A DNA stretch of 64,000 nucleotides from Paraburkholderia tropica. GTDB lineage: Bacteria; Pseudomonadota; Gammaproteobacteria; Burkholderiales; Burkholderiaceae. Shown piece by piece: positions 24,345-31,000 of this stretch. A program made the translations under genes and the position numbers. Below the pieces are notes generated by a model. It worked only from the letters and a program-made list of their open reading frames with translations, was not told the origin of the DNA and did not search any database. Each line of letters opens with the position of its first letter. Positions within the stretch are counted from its first letter, which is position 1. Location: positions 186,001 through 250,000 of the forward strand of contig NZ_FNZM01000007.1 of assembly GCF_900109265.1 (NCBI RefSeq), given 5' to 3'.

Positions 24345-26117
24345 TCAGCCGATCTCGGCTTCGGCTTTTTCGTGCAGCAAGGCTTCATCGCATTTCGGAC
24401 AGAATTCGTGGCGGCCGCTGAGATAGCCATGCTTCGGGCACACCGAGAACGTGGGCGTCACGGTGATATACGGCACGCGGAAACCGGCAAGCGCGCGTTT
24501 CACCAATTCTCGGCAAGCCTTCGCCGACGACACCGCCTCGTTCATATACAGGTGCAACACCGTGCCGCCCGTGTATTTCGCCTGCAACGGTTCCTGTTGT
24601 TCGAGCGCTTCAAACGGATCGTCGGTCCAGGAGGCGGGCAGTTGCGTCGAGTTGGTGTAATAGGGCTGATCCAGCGTCCCAGCCTGGAGAATGTCGGCGA
24701 AACGGCGGCGGTCTTCCTTGGCGAACCGGTACGTTGCGCCTTCGGCGGGCGTGGCTTCGAGATTGAAGAGATGGCCGGTTTCCTGCTGGAATTCCGCGAG
24801 TCGCGTACGCACATGATCCATCAGGCGGATCGCGAAATCGTGTCCGCGCGAGGTTGTAATATCCTCCGTATCGCCGTAGAAATTGCGGATCATTTCGTTC
24901 ACGCCATTCACGCCAATGGTGCTGAAGTGATTGCGTAAAGTCCCCAGATACCGTTTGGTATACGGATACAAACCTTTGTCCATCAGATCCTGAATCAAGG
25001 CGCGTTTCACTTCGAGGCTCTCCCTGGAGAGATCGAGCAAAGCGTTCACGCGCGCGTAGACGCGGTCTTCGTCGCCACGGCACTCATAGCCGATTCGTGC
25101 GCAATTGAGCGTCACCACGCCCACGCTGCCGGTTTGTTCCGCCGAGCCGAACAGGCCGTTGCCGCGCTTGAGCAATTCGCGCAAGTCGAGCTGGAGACGG
25201 CAGCACATCGAACGCACCATATGCGGCTCGAGTTCACTGTTCAGAAAGTTCTGGAAATACGGCTGGCCGTAGCGCGCGGTCATTTCAAACAGACGCTCCG
25301 TGTTCGGATGCGTCCAGTCGAAATCGCGCGTGATGTTGTAGGTCGGAATCGGGAAAGTAAAGCTGCGGCCGCGCGCGTCGCCGGCCGACATCACCTCGAT
25401 ATAGGCGCGGTTGATCATATCCATTTCCGCGCCCAGATCGCCATAGGTGAAGGGCATTTCCTCGCCGCCGACATAAGGCACCTGATGCTTCAGGTCGTCG
25501 GGGCAGGTCCAGTCGAAGGTCAGGTTCGTAAAGGGTGTTTGCGTGCCCCATCGACTCGGCACATTCAGGTTGTAAACCAGTTCCTGGATGCACTGTTTCA
25601 CCTCGGCATAGCCGAGTTTGTCGACACGCACGTAAGGCGCCATATACGTATCGAACGAAGAAAATGCCTGTGCGCCGGCCCATTCGTTTTGCAGCGTGCC
25701 GAGGAAATTCACGATCTGTCCAACAGCGGCGGACAAGTGACGTGGCGGATTCGCCTCCACTTTTCCCGGGACGCCATTAAAGCCCTCTTGCAGCAAGCTG
25801 CGTAGCGACCAACCGGCGCAATAGCCCGACAACATATCAAGGTCATGAATATGGAGTGAGCCGTCGCGATGCGCCGCGCCGATATCGGCGGAATACACAT
25901 TGTTGAGCCAGTAATTCGCAATGACCTTGCCGCTCGTATTCAGGATCAGCCCACCCAGGCTCCAGCCTTGATTGGCGTTTGCATTGACGCGCCAATCCGA
26001 GCGATTGAGATACTCGACGATGGTCGAGGCGACATCGACGGTGAGCCCCGACTTGTCGTCTTGCGGAGCTTGCGCGGGGTTGTGAGTCAACGCGTTTTGC
26101 ATGTGTTTTTGCACCAT
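24345..26117 (-). CDS. nrdD: Anaerobic ribonucleoside-triphosphate reductase body (NrdD without glycyl-radical tail)
   Basis: 590-residue ten-stranded-barrel enzyme of class III ribonucleotide reductase, making deoxynucleotides without oxygen. Visible features: NYWLNNVYSADIGAAHRDGSLHIHDLD near the N-terminus, active-site region SMCCRLQLDLRE and VVTLNCARIGYE, and the C-terminal zinc site VCPKHGYLSGRHEFCPKCDE. The N-terminal ATP-cone (about 100 residues in E. coli NrdD) is missing, and the protein ends 15 residues after the zinc site, before the glycyl-radical loop, which is encoded by the next gene. The first ATG overlaps an NrdR-like box; a second in-frame ATG is at 26102. FNR- and NrdR-like sites lie upstream. 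Confidence 0.93.
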   Translation of the reverse strand: MVQKHMQNALTHNPAQAPQDDKSGLTVDVASTIVEYLNRSDWRVNANANQGWSLGGLILNTSGKVIANYWLNNVYSADIGAAHRDGSLHIHDLDMLSGYCAGWSLRSLLQEGFNGVPGKVEANPPRHLSAAVGQIVNFLGTLQNEWAGAQAFSSFDTYMAPYVRVDKLGYAEVKQCIQELVYNLNVPSRWGTQTPFTNLTFDWTCPDDLKHQVPYVGGEEMPFTYGDLGAEMDMINRAYIEVMSAGDARGRSFTFPIPTYNITRDFDWTHPNTERLFEMTARYGQPYFQNFLNSELEPHMVRSMCCRLQLDLRELLKRGNGLFGSAEQTGSVGVVTLNCARIGYECRGDEDRVYARVNALLDLSRESLEVKRALIQDLMDKGLYPYTKRYLGTLRNHFSTIGVNGVNEMIRNFYGDTEDITTSRGHDFAIRLMDHVRTRLAEFQQETGHLFNLEATPAEGATYRFAKEDRRRFADILQAGTLDQPYYTNSTQLPASWTDDPFEALEQQEPLQAKYTGGTVLHLYMNEAVSSAKACRELVKRALAGFRVPYITVTPTFSVCPKHGYLSGRHEFCPKCDEALLHEKAEAEIG

Positions 26118-26157
26118 ATGTTGTGGTCGCTATTGATTTGTGCACTTTATATGGTGT
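26111..26157 (-). promoter_or_regulatory. Two NrdR-like boxes in the nrdD promoter
   Basis: On the gene strand, ACACCATATAAAGTGC (26142-26157) matches the NrdR box ACACWATATATWGTGT at 13 of 16 positions, and CCACAACATATGGTGC (26111-26126) at 12 of 16. Their centres are exactly 31 bp apart, the three-helical-turn spacing known for NrdR sites. The first box covers a plausible -10 (TATAAA); the second covers the annotated start codon. NrdR represses reductase genes when dATP is plentiful. Confidence 0.72.
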
Positions 26158-26189
26158 GAGTCCGCGACGCTGAACGATGCCTTGGCAGA

Positions 26190-26203
26190 TTGATGAGTGT
26201 CAA
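26190..26203. promoter_or_regulatory. FNR/ANR-type site upstream of nrdD
   Basis: TTGATGAGTGTCAA matches the FNR consensus TTGAT-N4-ATCAA at 9 of 10 fixed positions. It lies about 80 bases before the nrdD start and some 45 bases upstream of a TATAAA -10 candidate. It would place nrdD under oxygen-limitation control. Confidence 0.7.
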
Positions 26204-26507
26204 AAACCGATGCAGCACACTGCCGCAGTGCAGACGCGATTGTTGACGACGCGAATGCGCGAATGTGCGAAAGGAGACGAGTTCAGAGTGTTTTGAACGT
26301 ACGTGCGATTCGACGTAAGTGAATCACGCACAGTTCGAGAAAAAGACGAAGCGATACCTACCGCAATAAGCTGCGGTAAATCGACTCAATGAAGACAAAA
26401 GGGGATAGCGATTCAGGAGCGATCGCTGTCATGACAACAGGCAAAGGCAAAAGCGAAGCGCGGAAAATCAATCGCAAGAACCGCGCAGCACAGAGGAACG
26501 GTCAATG
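26204..26507. other. Intergenic region between yhbP-like gene and nrdD promoter
   Basis: About 300 bases with no credible gene. It contains a 7-bp inverted repeat, TACCGCA-ataagc-TGCGGTA (26359-26378), which may be a weak terminator for the leftward yhbP-like gene or an operator; there is no T-run. Confidence 0.4.
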
Positions 26508-26939
26508 TTATTCGTCGCGTTGCCAAATGGTTTTGCGCGCGAAAACCAGGCTGTTATCGGTGAGTTTGATGTGTTCGATCGACAGACGCCACAAATCGGT
26601 GGGACGCAGGCGCGCAACCGGGTGCCGGATCAGATAGCGATCCATTGCGGCTTCGAGCTCCGCACCGGAAAGCCGCGTCGCGAACGCCGAGAACTGCACG
26701 CCGCGTATATCGCGAAGGCGCTCGGGTTGTTCGGAAACCGTTGCCGAAACCATCGGGCGGCTTTGCATCGCGTGACCGTGGCGCGTTTTCAGGCTGGTCA
26801 TCACGAGCACGCTCGCGTTGTTCGGTTCAAATGCGTAGAAGCAACTGGCCGACCACGGCGTGTCGCCGTCAACCACGGCAAGGCTCAAGACGTGATGCGT
26901 CGACATGAAGTCGGAGATGCGTGCGGGAAAGGCGTGCAT
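26508..26939 (-). CDS. YhbP-like (UPF0306) split-barrel flavoprotein
   Basis: 143 residues similar along their length to E. coli YhbP, including RHPVAR, IRGVQF and the C-terminal IKLTDNSLVFARKTIWQRDE (E. coli has IKFTDNTLGFGKKMIW). The family has a pyridoxamine-phosphate-oxidase-like split barrel and is expected to bind flavin; its function is unknown. In E. coli yhbP sits close to yhbT/U/V (ubiT/U/V), genes for oxygen-independent ubiquinone synthesis, and a UbiT-like gene is present here too (30431). It lies 145 bases downstream of the UbiD gene on the same strand. Confidence 0.8.
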   Translation of the reverse strand: MHAFPARISDFMSTHHVLSLAVVDGDTPWSASCFYAFEPNNASVLVMTSLKTRHGHAMQSRPMVSATVSEQPERLRDIRGVQFSAFATRLSGAELEAAMDRYLIRHPVARLRPTDLWRLSIEHIKLTDNSLVFARKTIWQRDE

Positions 26940-27084
26940 GGGGAAAAACCTGTTGAATCTGCGGAATATCGTATCTGACGATTCTGCCGCCGGTGACGCG
27001 CTCCATGCTGGAACTCATCATCGGCGGCAGGCCGTTCAGCACGATTTCAGGCGGTTTTCAGCCGAATCGCCTGATCTTGCGTGT

Positions 27085-28599
27085 CTAGATTTCGTCCGGC
27101 ACGAAGTCGGGCAGGAAACGACGCACATCGACTTCCTTGAATTTCGAACGCTCGAAATGATGCTTGAGTTTGAACGGCACCGTGCAGTCGAAAATCGTTT
27201 TGCACGATGCGCCCTGTTCGAGAATGCTCGGGCTGAATTCCGGAATCTGTGACGGATCGAGCGGATGGCAGCGCACGCCCGGAATGGCCACGTGGCTCAC
27301 GTCGCCCTGATAACGCGTTTGCATGGCCCACAACACGTCGTCGGTGTCGAAGATATCCACGTCTTCGTCAACGAGAATCACGTGCTTGAGTTCCGGGAAC
27401 GACGAGAACGCGAGCAGGGCAGCTTGACGTTGACGACCTTCGTCCACGGGCGCCGACTTCTTGAATTGCATCACGGCGAGCAGTTTGCCGCCGCCCGAGT
27501 TGTGCGCGTAGACGTTGAGCAGTTTGCCCGGCATGGCGCGTTCGACCATCTGCAGAATGCTGGCCTCGGTCGGAATGCCGGCCATGTTCACGTGCTCTTC
27601 GCCGGGGCCGACGGTCGTTTGCAGGATCGGATTACGACGATGCGTAATGGCCTTCACCTTGATAACGGGAATCGCGTCCTTCGCTTCGCCGGTATAACCG
27701 GGGAATTCCGGCATGGCCTTGCCGGTGTCGGTGTTCTGGTCTTCGCGTACGCGCACGATCGGCAGCAATTCGCCTTCGATCACGATTTCGGCGTGGGCGA
27801 TGGCGCGCGCGTTGACGGTCAGACAGTTCGACAGTTCGACGGCTTTATCACGCAACGCGCCGGCCACGTTCAGTTCGTCGAAACCGAGCGGCGTCGTCGG
27901 CGGTTCGAAACACGCTGCCACGTAAATAGCAGGATCGACACCGATGCTGACCGAAATCGGCAGCGGCTTGCCGGCGGCTTCCGCTTTCTGGCGGAACGCG
28001 TCGATATGGCGGCCCGGCGTGAGCCACATCGAGAGCTCGTCCTTGCTCTGCACGCAGAGGCGGTGAATCGTCACGTCGTGCTCGCCCGTTTCCGGATCGG
28101 CCGCGTAGCAGAGACCCATCGTGACGTACGGTCCTGCGTCTTCCTCGGTATTGGTTGGCGCGGGCAGCAGCGTGCGCAGATCGAAACCCGGCTCCGTGGC
28201 GAGGTGCACGACCTCCTGGCACTGCGCCTTTTCCTTGCCGACGGTGACCGGCGGGATCGGATTGAGCACGGCGTCCTTGAGCAGGAAGCCGAGTTTTTTC
28301 GGCTCGCAGTTCAGCAGTTTGCCGACGCGCTTGCGCGAGCCCAGCAGGCCAATAGCGACACGGAAGTCGGGGAAGCCTTTGACCTTATTGAAGATCATGG
28401 CGGGACCGCCGCGTCGAGTGGGGCGTGAACAGGTACCGCCGGCGCCGACATAACGATAGACGCCCGAGAGTTCTGCGTGCGGATCGACTTCGACGCTGGT
28501 CTGGACCAGTTCGCCCGGGAGGTCGCCGAGGACCTGGAGGGCCGAGCGCAGGTCATGCACGCGCGGTTCTGTGTCACCGCTGTGATCGTTGTGTGCCAA
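27085..28599 (-). CDS. UbiD-family decarboxylase
   Basis: 504-residue prenylated-FMN-dependent decarboxylase. The N-terminal half has RRGGPAMIFNKVKGFPDFRVAIGLLGSR; the active-site region includes AIAHAEIVIEGELLP, which carries the family's catalytic glutamates, and KVKAITHRRNPILQTTVGPGEEHVNM. I place the start at a TTG preceded by AAGGAGA at six-base spacing; the only in-frame ATG is 35 codons further upstream, before this ribosome site, and would add an atypical leader. The cofactor would come from UbiX (21942). Relatives decarboxylate 4-hydroxybenzoate, vanillate, protocatechuate or other aromatic and alpha,beta-unsaturated acids, or the ubiquinone precursor; residues seen do not settle which. 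Confidence 0.9.
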   Translation of the reverse strand: MAHNDHSGDTEPRVHDLRSALQVLGDLPGELVQTSVEVDPHAELSGVYRYVGAGGTCSRPTRRGGPAMIFNKVKGFPDFRVAIGLLGSRKRVGKLLNCEPKKLGFLLKDAVLNPIPPVTVGKEKAQCQEVVHLATEPGFDLRTLLPAPTNTEEDAGPYVTMGLCYAADPETGEHDVTIHRLCVQSKDELSMWLTPGRHIDAFRQKAEAAGKPLPISVSIGVDPAIYVAACFEPPTTPLGFDELNVAGALRDKAVELSNCLTVNARAIAHAEIVIEGELLPIVRVREDQNTDTGKAMPEFPGYTGEAKDAIPVIKVKAITHRRNPILQTTVGPGEEHVNMAGIPTEASILQMVERAMPGKLLNVYAHNSGGGKLLAVMQFKKSAPVDEGRQRQAALLAFSSFPELKHVILVDEDVDIFDTDDVLWAMQTRYQGDVSHVAIPGVRCHPLDPSQIPEFSPSILEQGASCKTIFDCTVPFKLKHHFERSKFKEVDVRRFLPDFVPDEI

Positions 28600-28718
28600 T
28601 TCAATTCTCCTTGGATTCGACGCTGAACGCGTCTGGGAAAAAATATAAACACCGGAGAATGAAGCGGGAATTACCGTTTTGTTATGCCTTCTAAAGCGAA
28701 ACAATATGGCTTATCGAA

Positions 28719-28732
28719 ATGATTAAGGTCAA
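28719..28732. promoter_or_regulatory. FNR-like site upstream of ubiD
   Basis: ATGATTAAGGTCAA matches TTGAT-N4-ATCAA at 8 of 10 fixed positions, 120 bases before the chosen ubiD start. Weaker than the nrdD site. Confidence 0.4.
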
Positions 28733-29024
28733 TGAAAAAAATGGATTTAGGAACCAGAATCCACTCGAATTTCATGTGGAGACCAATTTTTGTCTCGATG
28801 AATTTCACGTGAGTTGTTGAGTATTCCCGCAACCACGTGTGTAGCCGGCGTGTGCACGTAACGCGGGTGGCATGCTGGATTGTTCGCTACTTGAGCCGGG
28901 TCGGCAGGCGTAGCGAAATATCCGGAAAATTTTTTGATGGCAATAAGCTATTTATTCTGAATGGCGTGATTATTTGTCGCAGTGAAAGTGGGGTGGTCGA
29001 TCGATTGACGCATCGAGTTTTCGA

Positions 29025-29038
29025 TTGACCGGATTCAA
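29025..29038. promoter_or_regulatory. FNR-like site upstream of porin
   Basis: TTGACCGGATTCAA keeps both TTGA and TCAA half-sites at the FNR spacing (TTGA-N6-TCAA; 8 of 10 consensus positions). It lies 130 bases before the porin start in the same region as the ubiD site. Confidence 0.4.
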
Positions 29039-29168
29039 TCGCAGTGGATTGGCGGTAGAAAAATCTAGAACGAAGTCGTCGGTGGGTAGTGCGGTTACGC
29101 CTCGTTGCGCGGTTGGGGAAACCCGGGCGTAGTCCGCACGGTTGTGAAGAACTAACACAGGATTACTA

Positions 29169-30269
29169 ATGACCAGGATCGTATTATCGGCGGCGCTCGT
29201 CGCGGCAGGGGTGCTGACGGCATCGGTCGCGCATGCGCAGAGCAGCGTGACGCTGTGGGGCCAAATGGATGTCGGCATCAACTATGTCAGCAACCAGGGC
29301 GGCACACGCAACTTCATGATGGACGACGGCGTCAACGGGCCGGATCTGCTGGGCCTGCGCGGCGTCGAGGATCTCGGCGGCGGCACCAAGGCCATCTTCG
29401 AACTGGTGGATCAGTTCTCGGTCGATACCGGCGAATTCACGGCAGACCAGAGTCTCTTTTCTCGCACGTCGCTGGTGGGCCTGCAGAACGACCGTTTCGG
29501 CAAGTTGACGGTGGGGAATCAGTACGAATTCATGACGGACACGCTGTTCTTTAACGGCGACGATCCCTCGGAACTGTCCGGCCACTTCTACGACTTCCGC
29601 GCCGGTCCGTTCCAGAAGCTCGACCTGCCCGGCAACCCGACGGGTTCGTTCGACTGGGACATGATGAGCGGCGGCACGCCGGTCACCAACTCGGTGAAGT
29701 ATGTCTCGCCGCGATTCGGCGGATTCAACTTCGGCGCGATGTACGCATTCGGCAACGTTGCGGGTTCGGTGGGTGCGGGCAACGCGCAGAGCTTTTCGCT
29801 GAGCTACAAGGCGGCCTCGTTCGGTGCGGACGCGGCTTATACGAACATCAAGACGTACACGGCAGGCTCGCCGCAGATCAGCGTGCGTCGCTGGGGCGCG
29901 GGCGCGCATTACGACTTCGGTAACTGGCGCACCAATGCGCTGTTCACGACCGTGCATAACTCGGAGAACGGCGGCTCTGTCTGGGAAGTCACCGCGGGTG
30001 CTGAATACCACTTCACGAGCGCGTTCAAGATGGGCGCTTCGTACATGTATATGAAGGGCAATCAGACCGTCGATAACAACCACGCCAACCAGCTTTCTGG
30101 CATCGCCGAATACTCGCTCTCGAAGAACACGAGCGTGTACGCCATGGCGCTTTATCAGATTGCGAACAAGGGCGCGCAAGCGCAATTGAGCGGGCAGAAC
30201 ACCACCGAAGACGCCTCGAGCAGCAACGTTCAGACGGTCGCACGTATCGGTATTCGTCATCGTTTTTAA
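29169..30269 (+). CDS. Outer-membrane porin (Burkholderia OmpC type)
   Basis: 366 residues. Signal peptide MTRIVLSAALVAAGVLTASVAHA, then mature start QSSVTLWGQMDVGINYVSNQGG, internal LLGLRGVEDLGGGTKAIFELVDQFSVDTGEF, and a terminal IGIRHRF, all typical of the general 16-stranded trimeric porins of beta-proteobacteria. It lies inside the anaerobic gene cluster, divergent from ubiD, and may admit that pathway's substrate. Pore selectivity cannot be read from sequence. Confidence 0.94.
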   Translation: MTRIVLSAALVAAGVLTASVAHAQSSVTLWGQMDVGINYVSNQGGTRNFMMDDGVNGPDLLGLRGVEDLGGGTKAIFELVDQFSVDTGEFTADQSLFSRTSLVGLQNDRFGKLTVGNQYEFMTDTLFFNGDDPSELSGHFYDFRAGPFQKLDLPGNPTGSFDWDMMSGGTPVTNSVKYVSPRFGGFNFGAMYAFGNVAGSVGAGNAQSFSLSYKAASFGADAAYTNIKTYTAGSPQISVRRWGAGAHYDFGNWRTNALFTTVHNSENGGSVWEVTAGAEYHFTSAFKMGASYMYMKGNQTVDNNHANQLSGIAEYSLSKNTSVYAMALYQIANKGAQAQLSGQNTTEDASSSNVQTVARIGIRHRF

Positions 30270-30316
30270 ACGTGCCAGCCACGTGAATTTCCGGCGTGAT
30301 TCATGTTCCGGAAATG

Positions 30317-30361
30317 CGCCCGTCGCCGCGTGGATAAAAAAACACCATGCGGCAACGGGCG
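30317..30361. repeat. Long hairpin between porin and ubiT-like genes
   Basis: 30317-30333 pairs with 30345-30361 (16 of 17 positions, one of them a G-T wobble) around an A-rich 11-base loop. No T-run follows on the plus strand, so it may stop transcription only partly or protect the porin mRNA end. Confidence 0.6.
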
Positions 30362-30430
30362 ACGAAACGGCGAATCAAGCACTCGCAGCACGAGGTCCAG
30401 ACATGATCGATATCCAGAAAGGCTCGCCGT

Positions 30431-30898
30431 ATGAATGACTATCTTTATCGCATTTCGGTCGCGCTCGGCGGCATGTTGTCGTGCATGCCGACGCTTCCCG
30501 GCTCCGAGGCGCTCGTCAACGTGCTGAACAAAACCTTGCGACACGATATTCCTGCGAAAACGCTCAAGTTACTCGAAGGTCGTGCGCTGCAGGCGCAGGT
30601 TGCCGACATTGGCGTGCGTTTCGATTTCGCGGTATGCGATGGCGTATTCGAAGCGCTCCCGGAGCCGCGCGAAGTGGACTTGAAAATGAGCGCGACGTTC
30701 GAAGATTTCCGCGCGGTAATCGGCGGCGAGACGCCGTTCGACACGCTGTTTTATAGCCGGCGGATCGTACTCGAAGGCGATCTCGACATTGGATTCGCCG
30801 TCAAGGAAATGTTTTCGGACATGGATTTCGGCACCACCTCGCTGGAGACCGTCATGCAATTGTGGCGCACCAATATGCCTCGCAATCTCGGCGCCTAG
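30431..30898 (+). CDS. ubiT: UbiT-like SCP2-domain protein (oxygen-independent ubiquinone synthesis)
   Basis: 155-residue SCP2/sterol-carrier-type lipid-binding protein. The stretch LEGRALQAQVADIGVRF...FDTLFYSRRIVLEGDLDIGFAVKEMFSDMD follows E. coli UbiT (YhbT) closely (LEGR...VRDIG...DTLFFQRRLVIEGDTELGLYVKNLMD). UbiT is the lipid-binding accessory factor of the oxygen-independent ubiquinone pathway and works with the UbiU-UbiV hydroxylase. Neither ubiU nor ubiV is in this window. The gene lies between the porin and adhE, about 100 bases before adhE, in a block of anaerobic genes. Symbol given by motif similarity recalled from E. coli, not a search. Confidence 0.78.
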   Translation: MNDYLYRISVALGGMLSCMPTLPGSEALVNVLNKTLRHDIPAKTLKLLEGRALQAQVADIGVRFDFAVCDGVFEALPEPREVDLKMSATFEDFRAVIGGETPFDTLFYSRRIVLEGDLDIGFAVKEMFSDMDFGTTSLETVMQLWRTNMPRNLGA

Positions 30899-31000
30899 CG
30901 CCAACGTGTTCCCCGCGATCGTTTTCGCCGAGATCGCCAGTTGAAGATTTGCAGAAGCACGGCCAGCCGGGCCGTGTTGCATCATTTGTGAGGATTGTCT

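Larger units (their letters stand above)
28600..29168. other. Divergent region between ubiD and porin genes
   Basis: 570 AT-richer bases with no credible gene. It contains FNR-like sites at 28719-28732 and 29025-29038 (listed separately) and presumably both promoters. Confidence 0.5.

Noticed and set aside
26389..26637. Small frame MKTKGDSDSG... upstream of nrdD
   Set aside because: Low-complexity basic composition, overlaps the yhbP-like gene on the other strand, and has no ribosome site or family features.
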